Source: Rossellomorea marisflavi
GTDB taxonomy: Bacteria; Bacillota; Bacilli; Bacillales; Bacillaceae_B
Assembly: GCF_001274775.1 (NCBI RefSeq)
Contig: NZ_LGUE01000001.1
Span: forward strand, 1,399,705-1,463,704
DNA length: 64,000 bases
Direction of reading: 5' to 3'
Under the pieces are notes generated by a model. That model was not told the DNA's origin. It saw only the letters and a list, made by a program, of their open reading frames with translations, and made no database searches. Shown one piece after another: positions 9,076 through 18,074 of this stretch. How positions within the stretch are numbered: the stretch's first letter is position 1; the number at the start of each line of letters is the position of its first letter. The position numbers and the translations under genes are program-made.

Positions 9076-9198
9076 TATTTTTTCTTTACACGCTTTTCAA
9101 CGTCAGTGTTGCTATTATAACGTTTATATCGGACTGGTTTCAAATATTTTCTCATATTCCTTTACGGTGCGTTTTGGAGGTGCTGGAGTATCTTCGGG

Positions 9199-9204
9199 TA
9201 TAAT
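9199..9204 (+). promoter_or_regulatory. Possible -10 element for tmcAL
   Basis: TATAAT lies 53 bases before the tmcAL TTG start. The best upstream hexamer, TTGGAG at 9174-9179, leaves a 19-base spacer, so this is only a candidate. Confidence 0.3.
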
Positions 9205-9256
9205 GGGAAAAGGAGCACCACCTATATCCATGAGAAACGGAAAGGATGATCGTATA

Positions 9257-10477
9257 TTGAATGCAACAGGAATCATAGTCGAGTACAATCCATTTCATAA
9301 CGGCCATTTGCACCATCTGGAAATGACCAAGGAATTGACGGGTGCCGATGTCACCGTAGCCGTCATGAGCGGTTATTTTCTTCAGCGCGGGGAGCCTGCA
9401 CTCCTCGGCAAATGGGAGAGGGCCGGCATGGCACTGCACGCGGGAGTGGATCTCGTAATCGAACTCCCATACAGCTTTGCGACCCAGCATTCATCGGTTT
9501 TCGCGAAGGGAGCGGTATCCCTTCTTGATTCTGTCGGGTGTTCAAGCTTCTGTTTTGGAAGTGAGGATGGAAATATTGAAACCTTTGAAGGGACGGCGAA
9601 TACGCTCCAGACAAGGCAGGCAGAGTACAATGCGGCTATCAGGAAGTATTCTAAGGAAGGATTGAGCTATCCCGCCGCCCTCTCAAAAGCATTCCTTTCC
9701 CTCGGATTGAAAGAGCCCTTCATCGATCTGAGCAAGCCCAATAATATCTTGGGCTTCCACTATATCCAGGCAAGGGATGAGATCGACAGCGGGATGAAGG
9801 CTTATACCGTTACCAGGAAGGCCGCTGACTATCATGATGAACATTTCGCTTCTCCATCGATCGCGAGTGCAACGAGTATAAGGAAAGCCCTTTTCGGTGA
9901 TGGGGACCCGGGGGAGATCCGCTCGCTCTTGCCCCCTGAGAGCATGCGCGCCCTCAAAGCATATGAAGATACATATGGCTCTCTTCATCGGTGGGAAGAC
10001 TATTGGCCGCTGCTTCAATATAAGATCCTCTCCACCCCGATCGATCAACTCCGGAGGATATATGAAATTGAAGAAGGAATCGAACACCGCATCGTGGAAT
10101 GTGCCAGTCGATCTTCAAGTTTCACCGAGTGTATGAACAGATTGAAATCAAAGCGTTATACATGGACAAGGCTACAACGGATGCTCCTTCATATCCTGAT
10201 GAACGTCACTAAAGAAGAAATGAGTGCCCGCAGCAGTCGTCCGTCTTACATCAGACTTCTTGCCATGAGTGCCTCTGGCCGTGAGTATCTAAGGTTGCAC
10301 AAAAAAGCTATTTCCCTTCCACTGATCAGCAAGCTTTCCAGTGCCGACCCGGTTGAGGCTGCCCTTGATATCAGGGCAGCGAATATTTTTTCCATGGGCC
10401 TGAAAGGACCGGATGCTCGAATGGAATCCATGAAAAAGGAATGGTCCACCCCTCCCCTCCAATTACAAAAAAGCTGA
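9257..10477 (+). CDS. tmcAL: tRNA(Met) cytidine acetate ligase TmcAL
   Basis: TmcAL makes N4-acetylcytidine at the wobble position of elongator tRNA(Met) from acetate and ATP. The N-terminus carries the nucleotidyltransferase-like motif VEYNPFHNGHL (HxGH) and then SGYFLQRGEPALLGKW. The TTG at 9257 is chosen because it gives (M)NATGIIVEYNPF, aligning with the family N-terminus, and AAAGGATGA precedes it. Upstream in-frame ATGs (9005, 9232) would add unrelated residues. The predicted 406 residues compare with about 415 in B. subtilis. Its stop codon lies inside the terminator shared with ddcP. Confidence 0.9.
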   Translation: MNATGIIVEYNPFHNGHLHHLEMTKELTGADVTVAVMSGYFLQRGEPALLGKWERAGMALHAGVDLVIELPYSFATQHSSVFAKGAVSLLDSVGCSSFCFGSEDGNIETFEGTANTLQTRQAEYNAAIRKYSKEGLSYPAALSKAFLSLGLKEPFIDLSKPNNILGFHYIQARDEIDSGMKAYTVTRKAADYHDEHFASPSIASATSIRKALFGDGDPGEIRSLLPPESMRALKAYEDTYGSLHRWEDYWPLLQYKILSTPIDQLRRIYEIEEGIEHRIVECASRSSSFTECMNRLKSKRYTWTRLQRMLLHILMNVTKEEMSARSSRPSYIRLLAMSASGREYLRLHKKAISLPLISKLSSADPVEAALDIRAANIFSMGLKGPDARMESMKKEWSTPPLQLQKS

Positions 10478-10502
10478 CCCCCGGCGGGATCAGCTTTTTT
10501 TT
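10467..10502. terminator. Bidirectional terminator overlapping the tmcAL and ddcP stop codons
   Basis: AAAAAAGCTGA pairs with TCAGCTTTTTT around CCCCCGGCGGGA. The tmcAL TGA (10475-10477) is in the left arm and the ddcP stop (10490-10492) in the right arm. Confidence 0.88.
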
Positions 10503-11542
10503 GCTTTTAACGTTTGAAGGAATGCGATCGCCTCATCGAATGACTTGACCGGTATGATCTTCATGCTGGTATCGATATCCTTTGCCGTCCTGACGGCCCC
10601 TTTATAGTTCGACTCCAGGTCGGGGTATTCCTTTTTCATTTCTTTAGTGATCGTTTCGTCCGGGGCCAGGAAGTATTCTGCACCTGCTTTGTCTGCTGCA
10701 ACAACCTTCTGTTCAATTCCACCGATCCGTCCCACGGTACCATCTTCAGAAATGGTCCCAGTGCCGGCAATATCATGCCCTTTCGTCAAATCACCTTTCG
10801 TGAGCTGATCATAGATTTCCAGGCTGAACATCAAACCAGCAGAAGGACCACCAATATCTTCGGTCTTCAGCTTCACCTTCGGATTGGTGATGATTTCCTT
10901 GTCGTCCGTGAGGGTGATCCCGAGACCGACTTTATCTTTCATATCAGGAAACTCCTGCAGGGGGACTTCAGCCGTTTCTGTCTTCCCGTTACGCTTAAAC
11001 GTGATCGCAACTTGATCACCCGACTTCTTTCCTTCGACATACGAGATGAATTCTCTGGACGATTGGAAGGCCTGATCATCGATCTTTGTGATCCGATCCC
11101 CTGCTTTCAATACGTCTTCTGCGGGCATGGAAGGATAGATGCTCAGGACATAGATTCCATTGTATTGGAATTCATACGGCTTTCCTGCCTTTTCGAATGC
11201 CACTTCCACGGCGTTATTCTGGGAATCAGCCATGAGCTGAAGCTGTCTTAAATTGTATTCTTCATCCGTTTCATGAGGGCTTCTGATTTCATCCACGGGA
11301 TAAATATGCTCATACTTACTCAGACTCGCCACGATATAGGCAAAAATATTCGCCTTTCCCATCCTGACAGTCGTGAGCATCAGTTCGCCCTTGCTGTCAT
11401 ATCCATCTTCGACTTTTACAATCGGACTGAGTTCATGGGCATCGCCCGGCTTCGTCACATAATAGGGCAGATAATAGAATGATGCGGCCACCATAAGGAC
11501 CGTCATGATGATCAGAGTCCTGATCAGTGTCTTCATTTTCAT
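10490..11542 (-). CDS. ddcP: Membrane-anchored PDZ/Lon-type protease YlbL (DdcP)
   Basis: In B. subtilis this protease helps end the DNA-damage checkpoint by degrading the division inhibitor YneA. The 350-residue product has an N-terminal membrane helix (residues 7-28), a PDZ domain (about 115-205) and a C-terminal S16 Lon-like domain. The Ser of GGPSAG and the Lys of GGIEQKV form the Ser-Lys dyad. The start MKMKTLIRTL follows GGAAGGAG; an ATG at 11560 is less likely. It begins five bases after the ylbK stop, so the two are probably one operon. Confidence 0.9.
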   Translation of the reverse strand: MKMKTLIRTLIIMTVLMVAASFYYLPYYVTKPGDAHELSPIVKVEDGYDSKGELMLTTVRMGKANIFAYIVASLSKYEHIYPVDEIRSPHETDEEYNLRQLQLMADSQNNAVEVAFEKAGKPYEFQYNGIYVLSIYPSMPAEDVLKAGDRITKIDDQAFQSSREFISYVEGKKSGDQVAITFKRNGKTETAEVPLQEFPDMKDKVGLGITLTDDKEIITNPKVKLKTEDIGGPSAGLMFSLEIYDQLTKGDLTKGHDIAGTGTISEDGTVGRIGGIEQKVVAADKAGAEYFLAPDETITKEMKKEYPDLESNYKGAVRTAKDIDTSMKIIPVKSFDEAIAFLQTLKAKKS

Positions 11543-11547
11543 TGTTG

Positions 11548-12327
11548 CTACTCCTTCCAATCGTCCAGTGCTTTTTTGATGGAGGGGATGATTTTCCTTG
11601 CTTCATCCTCCCCGATCTCGATGATTTCCTCTATATTCTTGAAAGCCCTGGTGCTGTACATTTCCACATGGGGACGGATCATGAAGTCGGATGAGATCTC
11701 CCTGTGCGCGACAATCTCAAGCTGCAGGATATCAATGCTCTGCATGATGACATCGTATACGGTCGTGATGTCGGCATTTCGCTTTACGTGGGATACATCC
11801 ACTCCAATGACGATATCCGCCCCCATTTCTTTCACCACAGACACCGGGACCCGGTCAATCACCCCGCCGTCCACAAGGATCCTCCCATTGATTCTTTCAG
11901 GAACGAACACACCCGGGATCGAGATGCTCGCTCGCACAGCCTCGGCGATGGGCCCGGACGAGAATACGACCTTTTCGCCGTTCGTGATATCCGTGGCAAC
12001 GACGCGGACGGGGAGATTGAGATCTTCGATATTTTTCTGGTGGGTGAATAATCGGATGAAATCCTTGATTTTCTTTCCTGAAATAAACCCCATCTTCGGG
12101 ACGGTGAAATCCAAAAAGTATTTTCTTCTGAATGTGGTGGACAGCTTATACAGATCCTCCATTTGATGGCCGACTCCATAAAAACAGCCTACCAGAGCAC
12201 CCATACTGCTCCCTGCGATCATATCCACCGGGACCCCTTCGTCTACGAAAGCTTTCAGGACACCAAGGTGGGCAAACCCCCTTGCCCCTCCTGAGCCAAG
12301 GGCCAATCCAACTTTCGGTCTGTTCAT
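11548..12327 (-). CDS. ylbK: Patatin-like phospholipase YlbK
   Basis: This 259-residue patatin-fold hydrolase has the oxyanion loop GSGGARGFAHLGVL near residue 10, the nucleophile elbow GSSMG (GxSxG) near residue 39 and the catalytic DGG (ILVDGGVIDRVP) near residue 155. The substrate is unknown, presumably a lipid ester. GGAGGGGATCGCC marks the ATG at 12327. It diverges from ylbJ and runs into ddcP, as in B. subtilis. Confidence 0.88.
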   Translation of the reverse strand: MNRPKVGLALGSGGARGFAHLGVLKAFVDEGVPVDMIAGSSMGALVGCFYGVGHQMEDLYKLSTTFRRKYFLDFTVPKMGFISGKKIKDFIRLFTHQKNIEDLNLPVRVVATDITNGEKVVFSSGPIAEAVRASISIPGVFVPERINGRILVDGGVIDRVPVSVVKEMGADIVIGVDVSHVKRNADITTVYDVIMQSIDILQLEIVAHREISSDFMIRPHVEMYSTRAFKNIEEIIEIGEDEARKIIPSIKKALDDWKE

Positions 12328-12484
12328 GGCGATCCCCTCCGCATGCTGTTTGTACATCATATGGTCTATTTCCAAGTGCTATGAGTATATTGGGTATTAA
12401 GAGGACAAGTTACCTTTATTTTATCAAACTTTCACATTATAAGGAAATCCGTAGACAGGGCAGGACGCTCTAGGAGGGTATCGT

Positions 12485-13699
12485 TTGACTATGACAAAAT
12501 GGAAAACCGTATTATTATCAGGCGGCGCTCTCATGATGGCAGCCGCACTGATTTCCATGCCGGGAGAATCGCTGCAAGCCTCCACCCGTGGCCTTGATAT
12601 CTGGTGGAAGATCGTCTTTCCATCCTTATTGCCGTTTTTTATCGTATCGGAACTACTGATAGGATTCGGTGTGGTCAGGTTGATCGGGATACTCCTCGAA
12701 CCGTTGATGAGACCGCTCTTCAAGGTACCTGGTGTCGGTGGGTTTGCCTGGTCGATGGGAATGGCCTCGGGATTTCCGGCAGGAGCTCGGCTCACCGCGA
12801 GGCTCCGGCAGGAAAGACAGTTATCACGGATCGAAGCGGAGCGTCTCGTTTCCTTCACCAATTCGTCCAATCCACTCTTCATCTTCGGGGCCGTATCGGC
12901 CGGGTTCTTCCAGAATGCCACATTGGGCATCATCCTTGCCCTCTCACACTATCTCGGCAATGTTGTGGTCGGATTGACGATGCGGTTTTATGGAAGGAAT
13001 GATCATGAAGGGGCAGAGCGGTCGGTGCGACGGAAATTCTCTGTCAAAGAAGCCTTTAGAGGGCTCCATGAAAGCCGTATGGCTGATCATCGCCCCCTCG
13101 GTAAGTTGCTTGGGGATGCCGTGAGTTCTTCCATTCAATCCCTGCTCATGATCGGAGGGTTCATCATCCTCTTCTCAGTACTGAACCAGGTTCTCTATCA
13201 TTTGCATATCACGACAGTACTGTCATCAGCTATCTCTTCCCTGCTCTCTTTCTTCCACCTTCCGCCTAACCTGAGCATCCCTGTCATACCCGGGTTATTC
13301 GAAATCACCCTGGGGTCACAAATGACAAGCGAATTGGCGGAGGTGAGCTTATTTCAACAGGCTGTCTTGGTCAGCTTCCTATTAGGCTTCAGCGGATTCA
13401 GCATCCAGGCTCAGGTGGCAAGCATTTTGGCAGAGACCGACATCCGGTTCAAACCATTCTTTTTCGCCCGGATCCTTCATGGAGTCGCTGCTGCCCTCAT
13501 CACGATCTTTTTATTCAAACCTCTCTTTGGCCGACTGACCGACGGGGAAGCTACAGGGGCCATTCCTGTATTTTCTCAGCAAACAAGTTCCTTCTGGATC
13601 GACGCGATGGATATACTAACAAAGACTGGTCCCCTGTTCACAATCATCTGCCTCCTCCTTTACTGCCTGCTATATGCCAAAAGGCTGAGATCCTCATGA
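12485..13699 (+). CDS. ylbJ: Sporulation integral membrane protein YlbJ
   Basis: This 404-residue polytopic membrane protein of the nucleoside-recognition/Gate domain family is required for normal spore formation in B. subtilis. Hydrophobic segments occur throughout, with the conserved stretch WSMGMASGFPAGARL near residue 95 and FTNSSNPLFIFGAVS near residue 122. The start is TTG at 12485, six bases after TAGGAGGG; the ATG two codons later is the alternative. It is monocistronic and ends at a strong terminator before coaD. Expression in the mother cell is expected from the family. Confidence 0.88.
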   Translation: MTMTKWKTVLLSGGALMMAAALISMPGESLQASTRGLDIWWKIVFPSLLPFFIVSELLIGFGVVRLIGILLEPLMRPLFKVPGVGGFAWSMGMASGFPAGARLTARLRQERQLSRIEAERLVSFTNSSNPLFIFGAVSAGFFQNATLGIILALSHYLGNVVVGLTMRFYGRNDHEGAERSVRRKFSVKEAFRGLHESRMADHRPLGKLLGDAVSSSIQSLLMIGGFIILFSVLNQVLYHLHITTVLSSAISSLLSFFHLPPNLSIPVIPGLFEITLGSQMTSELAEVSLFQQAVLVSFLLGFSGFSIQAQVASILAETDIRFKPFFFARILHGVAAALITIFLFKPLFGRLTDGEATGAIPVFSQQTSSFWIDAMDILTKTGPLFTIICLLLYCLLYAKRLRSS

Positions 13700-13718
13700 A
13701 AATCAAGGTGAAAACAAA

Positions 13719-13774
13719 TAAAATCCGAACGGCCACCGGCATTCATTGAATATCGGTTCCGTTCGGATTTTTTT
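13719..13774. terminator. Bidirectional terminator between ylbJ and coaD
   Basis: AAAATCCGAACGG pairs with CCGTTCGGATTTT, with an inner ACCGG...CGGT stem. An A-tract and T-tract flank it, so it can end both convergent genes. Confidence 0.85.
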
Positions 13775-13784
13775 GTGAGAATCT

Positions 13785-14850
<1,066 letters not shown>

Positions 14851-15127
14851 AATCATCCACCATATATGTATTTTTCTTCATTATCCTATCATATTTCAAC
14901 AAGAATCGCCACAGCCCGATTTTTTCAGATCACAGGTATATTCCAAGGAACATTGGTGATACTGTAGGTAACAGCATCTCTACTGATGTTGTTGCCAACC
15001 GCGGAGAAGACTTACGATTCCCCATAAGTTCTTCCTCCGGTTTCTCCTCTCCCTTTGCCTTCGATCCAGAAATGGATATGGAAGGACCCTGCAGTATTGC
15101 TGCAGGGCTTTTTATGTTTGATGCGTC
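14851..15127. other. Non-coding gap with an orphan hairpin
   Basis: The stretch between divergent rsmD and the gene at 15190 has no credible CDS. On the plus strand one frame stays open without a start codon until TAA at 15153; its translation includes DTVGNSISTDVV. A GC-rich hairpin followed by T's lies at 15085-15114, although no recognised gene on the plus strand precedes it. Confidence 0.5.
15085..15114 (+). terminator. Orphan intrinsic terminator-like hairpin
   Basis: CCCTGCAG (15088-15095) pairs with CTGCAGGG across TATTG and is followed by CTTTTTATG. It points in the plus direction, yet the nearest plus-strand gene upstream is ylbJ, more than 1.3 kb away and already terminated. It may end a small unannotated transcript. 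Confidence 0.6.
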
Positions 15128-15156
15128 TTTACTATTATGGCCTATTTTGAAATAAT
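15128..15156 (+). promoter_or_regulatory. Likely promoter of the gene at 15190
   Basis: TTTACT (15128-15133), a 17-base spacer and AATAAT (15151-15156) give 4/6 and 5/6 matches to the sigma-A boxes. It is correctly placed after the orphan terminator and before the ribosome site. Confidence 0.5.
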
Positions 15157-15189
15157 GGATTTCAATACATAAAGGAAAAGGGGAATACC

Positions 15190-15579
15190 ATGATTCAACG
15201 TTTTATCGAGCTAGGAGAAGGATTTTCTGATATTTATGAGTTGGCGGCACTTGCAGAACACAACCGAGACCGGCTCAAGCATATGATGGCCTTCCATACG
15301 GATATGAAGGACCGCGTCGTGACGTCACTTGCCGTCGTGATGGAGCCCACTACAGAAGGCGGTTTCCAGGCCATTTATATCTGCAGGGAAGGCGTGCCCA
15401 ATCCACACACCCTACCGAACAAACGATACAGCCTATTTGAAGAGACAGCCGGGCGCCTCGGTAAGACGATCATCGAGATGGATGTAAAGCCTTCGACCCT
15501 CTATCCTGAAAAGGCTCTCTATTACCAGCATCTGATTGCCATACTCAGATTGAACCACTATATCCCTCCGTTGCAATAG
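15190..15579 (+). CDS. Conserved Bacillaceae protein, probably DUF7147 family
   Basis: The 129-residue soluble protein has no signal peptide or membrane segment. I recall similar proteins beside ylbG and rsmD in Bacillaceae; older annotations call them methylthioribose kinase and newer ones DUF7147. Nothing in the sequence (no ATP-binding motif) supports a kinase, so the older name should not be used. The start follows AAAGGAAAAGGGGAATACC. It converges on ylbG across a short hairpin. Confidence 0.7.
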   Translation: MIQRFIELGEGFSDIYELAALAEHNRDRLKHMMAFHTDMKDRVVTSLAVVMEPTTEGGFQAIYICREGVPNPHTLPNKRYSLFEETAGRLGKTIIEMDVKPSTLYPEKALYYQHLIAILRLNHYIPPLQ

Positions 15580-15581
15580 AA

Positions 15582-15606
15582 AAGAGATGCCGTCTCACGG
15601 CATCTC
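15582..15606 (-). terminator. Short hairpin between the gene at 15190 and ylbG
   Basis: GAGATGCCG pairs with CGGCATCTC across TCTCA. On the minus strand it is followed by TTTTC, so it can end ylbG; on the plus strand no T-run follows. Confidence 0.55.
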
Positions 15607-15882
15607 CTAAAAGCCCATCTTATAATCGTACTCCTTCGCCTTATCCGGTCGTGAATTCTCAAACACGGACTTGATAAAAGGCTTGTGAGAAGGGTCAACC
15701 CGCTTCACATAGGAATATCCCGAAATTTTCTCCATGATGCTTTGGAGATCTTCCTGATTGCAGTACAGGACCACATATTTCATCTTCCTTGAAACATAAT
15801 GCACATTTCCGAAGCGCCGTAGGGACTTCGCATGCTTCAGACTATGTAAATAAACAACTAAACCTTGTCTCTCCGTCAACAT
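15607..15882 (-). CDS. ylbG: DUF2129 family protein YlbG
   Basis: This 91-residue cytosolic protein matches the YlbG (DUF2129) family: [19 protein letters not shown], then [11 protein letters not shown] and [12 protein letters not shown]. The function is unknown. AAAGGGGAAGCAAA precedes the ATG. Its position near ylbF fits the ylb cluster. Confidence 0.87.
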   Translation of the reverse strand: MLTERQGLVVYLHSLKHAKSLRRFGNVHYVSRKMKYVVLYCNQEDLQSIMEKISGYSYVKRVDPSHKPFIKSVFENSRPDKAKEYDYKMGF

Positions 15883-15987
15883 TTTGCTTCCCCTTTAGGA
15901 ATCACTTTTTTTCAAGTCTAGCATAAACCGAATGAAACAATCAAGCGCATGATGATACGTGAACCCAATGCGAACGGAGTGAAATCG

Positions 15988-16299
15988 ATGGACCTCGAAA
16001 CCATTTGGCATCAGTTCCTCACCCATCTTCAGGCACAAGAGCATATCTTGGACGCAAAGGTCCAAAAGCGAGCCGGAATCCCTTTTTTGTATGTAGAGTC
16101 GAAGCTTAGTCGGGAAGAGTTGGAATACCATATCCGGAAATGGTCTGCACGCGCCATGCGTGGAAAAATGCTCCACTCGGAAACCATTTTTTTCAGAGCA
16201 TCCGATGACCTTTCTGTGTACAGGCATCGGTTCTATGTGCCTCAGGAAAAAATGTTCTGTTGTGGGAACCTCTGTCCTGATTGTGTCCGTTTCAAATAA
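15988..16299 (+). CDS. Unrecognised 103-residue protein with a C-terminal Cys cluster
   Basis: I do not recognise this family. The product begins MDLETIWHQFLTHLQAQ and ends with FCCGNLCPDCVRFK, whose CCGxxCxxC arrangement could bind zinc or another metal. A stretch of mixed alpha/beta character precedes it (FLYVESKLSREELEYHIRKW). GGAGTGAAATCG selects ATG 15988 over one at 15949. It lies between ylbG and ylbF on the opposite strand and ends in a strong terminator shared with ylbF. Codon use looks like that of its neighbours. Confidence 0.68.
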   Translation: MDLETIWHQFLTHLQAQEHILDAKVQKRAGIPFLYVESKLSREELEYHIRKWSARAMRGKMLHSETIFFRASDDLSVYRHRFYVPQEKMFCCGNLCPDCVRFK

Positions 16300-16336
16300 A
16301 AAAGATCAGGTGGATGCATCCACCTGATCTTTTTTT
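16297..16336. terminator. Bidirectional terminator, near-perfect palindrome
   Basis: AGATCAGGTGGATG pairs with CATCCACCTGATCT with A-tract and T-tract flanks. It serves the gene at 15988 and ylbF. The ylbF stop codon lies at its edge. Confidence 0.9.
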
Positions 16337-16787
16337 ATGCAGAACAACTGCAGCTTCCACCTGACCCACAGCCGCCCCCGCAGGAGCCGCCCCCTGAAGA
16401 AAAGAAGGGATTACCAGAAGGAACTTTGACATTGGTCGAAACCGAATGCCCGATTAAGTGACTGACTTCATCGAGGAGATCCTGAAGTTCATTTTCGGCC
16501 CTCCGGAACTCCGCTACGTGGTCATCGAGGTCCATTTCCCGCTTGACCTCACGGATCTCTTTCATCACCGTTTTATAATCGGGATGATAGCGGCCAAAAC
16601 GCTGAACCTCTTCATACAGGTCCTTCATTTTGGTAAAACGCCTTACCTTGCGCTGCGTTTCTTCGTTGTTTTGCATTTTATATAAACACTTGCGATAGTT
16701 CTCGACCACCTCTGACTGCAAAATCATCTGAGATAGTTCATCTGCAGTGTCCAGGATTTCCATCCTTTCAATAGTAGCAAGCATCAT
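16335..16787 (-). CDS. ylbF: RicF (YlbF), subunit of the RicAFT iron-sulfur complex
   Basis: YlbF works with YmcA and YaaT in a cytosolic complex that binds two [4Fe-4S] clusters and directs RNase Y to mRNA; it affects competence, sporulation and biofilm formation in B. subtilis. The 150-residue product is mostly helical (YlbF/YmcA family) and ends with a Cys/Gly-rich tail, CGGGCGSGGSCSCSA, supplying cluster ligands. The start MMLATIERME follows GGAGGTGGGC. It is separated by 52 bases from the lipoprotein gene upstream. Confidence 0.9.
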   Translation of the reverse strand: MMLATIERMEILDTADELSQMILQSEVVENYRKCLYKMQNNEETQRKVRRFTKMKDLYEEVQRFGRYHPDYKTVMKEIREVKREMDLDDHVAEFRRAENELQDLLDEVSHLIGHSVSTNVKVPSGNPFFSSGGGSCGGGCGSGGSCSCSA

Positions 16788-16839
16788 GCCCACCTCCATA
16801 TCCGTATTCTAACAGATATAGAGGCAGGAAGCGAATATG

Positions 16840-17220
16840 CTATGAGATGGTCACATAGAATTTTTTCTTCATGCCCAGGGGCTTATTGTCCATCCCCACG
16901 ACTTCAAGCTCAATCAAATGGGTCCCCTTGGGCATCCCTTTGATGATGAATGCAGCCGTTCGATGCTCTTCATAGACGTTTGCCGTACCGGACCTGATCA
17001 CGATCTTTCCAGCCGTCGCACCCTTTTGTCTGTCTGTAAACGTCACGCCCGTGGCGATGCACTCCACGAGCACTTCGTTGCCCCGGGTAAGATGTTTCAC
17101 TGATAAGCTGTTTTCCACGTGTGCAGCAACTGCTATACTTTTTGGCTCAGGCGGGGTATCACGGCATCCCGACAATGTTAGGGAAACAAGCCCAATAGCA
17201 AGAAGGGTTCTTTTTTTCAT
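16840..17220 (-). CDS. Small secreted lipoprotein, unknown function
   Basis: The 126-residue product has a lipoprotein signal: MKKRT, a hydrophobic stretch and the lipobox LTLSGC with the lipidated Cys near residue 19. The mature part (about 107 residues) is rich in beta-strand-forming residues and ends KKKFYVTIS, suggesting a single immunoglobulin-like sandwich. I do not recognise the family, and it is not in the ylb set I recall from B. subtilis. It lies between ylbE and ylbF on the same strand. Confidence 0.72.
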   Translation of the reverse strand: MKKRTLLAIGLVSLTLSGCRDTPPEPKSIAVAAHVENSLSVKHLTRGNEVLVECIATGVTFTDRQKGATAGKIVIRSGTANVYEEHRTAAFIIKGMPKGTHLIELEVVGMDNKPLGMKKKFYVTIS

Positions 17221-17283
17221 CTTCCATCACTCCTTGCTATTAGCCATCCCCATCCTTTTAATATTTATCCGGAGCTCTTCTCA

Positions 17284-17520
17284 TCAACCATTGTTCATGG
17301 CCTGAAACATAGAAATCATCATAGTGGCCATCTGAACGCCATTGGAAAACTTCTGAACCCGATGGGGGATTGTTTTTTCGAAATGATGAATCGAAGCGAT
17401 CTCAAACTTTTCCAGCTGATCCGGATTCCTGGAAAGCGTACGGTACCACTGTGGTGCATCCCGAAGATACCGCTTCAGATCATCGCTTGCGTGGATGTAT
17501 TCGATGATATCACTTCTCAA
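17284..17520 (-). CDS. ylbE: YlbE-like family protein
   Basis: This 78-residue protein matches the YlbE-like family: YLRDAPQWYRTLSRNPDQLE, then HHFEKTIPHRVQKFSNGVQM and a short hydrophobic C-terminus. The function is unknown. Its ATG lies 14 bases after the ylbD stop, so it is in an operon with ylbD, as in B. subtilis. Confidence 0.88.
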   Translation of the reverse strand: MRSDIIEYIHASDDLKRYLRDAPQWYRTLSRNPDQLEKFEIASIHHFEKTIPHRVQKFSNGVQMATMMISMFQAMNNG

Positions 17521-17534
17521 CTCTGTTCCCCTCC

Positions 17535-17939
17535 TTAATCCTGTCTGAATGAAAACGGGTGAGAAGGCCGTTTGGGTGTTTCTTCCCTTGGCGCTGCATC
17601 TCCCTTACCGGATTGAAACTGACTGATGACCCCCTGGACAGTACCCAAGGCTTCACTGAGATTGGTAATATGCTTCTGCAGCTGATTGGCATCCATTTTC
17701 TTGACGATTTCCCCGACCTGGTCCATCCATCCATTCTTGGATTCCTCTGCTTTCTTTTCTTCTTTCTGCTCGGATTTGTCCCTATAGCTGTTCCACCTCG
17801 TATCATCTTCTCCGAGAAGATACCAGTCTTCGAACAATTCCTGCCAGCTTGCCTGGCCACTGCGCACATCCTTGATGATCTTAGGGTGTTTCTTGACGAA
17901 TTCCTTGAACTCATTCACTTTCGGATGTAATTTCCCCAC
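17535..17939 (-). CDS. ylbD: YlbD family putative spore coat protein
   Basis: The 134-residue product starts (M)GKLHPKVNEFKEFVKKHPKI, typical of YlbD, a suspected coat-associated protein. A charged middle (about residues 55-75) and a helical C-terminal half (NQLQKHITNLSEALGTVQ) follow. GTG 17939 is chosen because GGGAGGTG lies seven bases upstream; the ATG at 17963 precedes that ribosome site. It is the first gene of a ylbD-ylbE unit. Confidence 0.82.
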   Translation of the reverse strand: MGKLHPKVNEFKEFVKKHPKIIKDVRSGQASWQELFEDWYLLGEDDTRWNSYRDKSEQKEEKKAEESKNGWMDQVGEIVKKMDANQLQKHITNLSEALGTVQGVISQFQSGKGDAAPREETPKRPSHPFSFRQD

Positions 17940-18074
17940 TCCCCACACCTCCCATTCAGGCATTTACCTAGTACAGTGTATGAAAGGAGAAAAAGATTGG
18001 TGAAACGATCATGGATATAGTACGATGGACGGGATGTAAGACGATTCAGCATGAGGAAAGAAGGATGGAATACG

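Noticed and set aside
12424..12933. 169-codon minus-strand frame opposite ylbJ
   Set aside because: Antisense to a well-supported gene; composition rich in Pro, Arg and Asn, typical of a shadow frame.
14851..15155. Remnant of a GerPF-like spore germination gene
   Set aside because: DTVGNSIST loosely recalls that family, but there is no start codon and the rest does not align well enough from memory.
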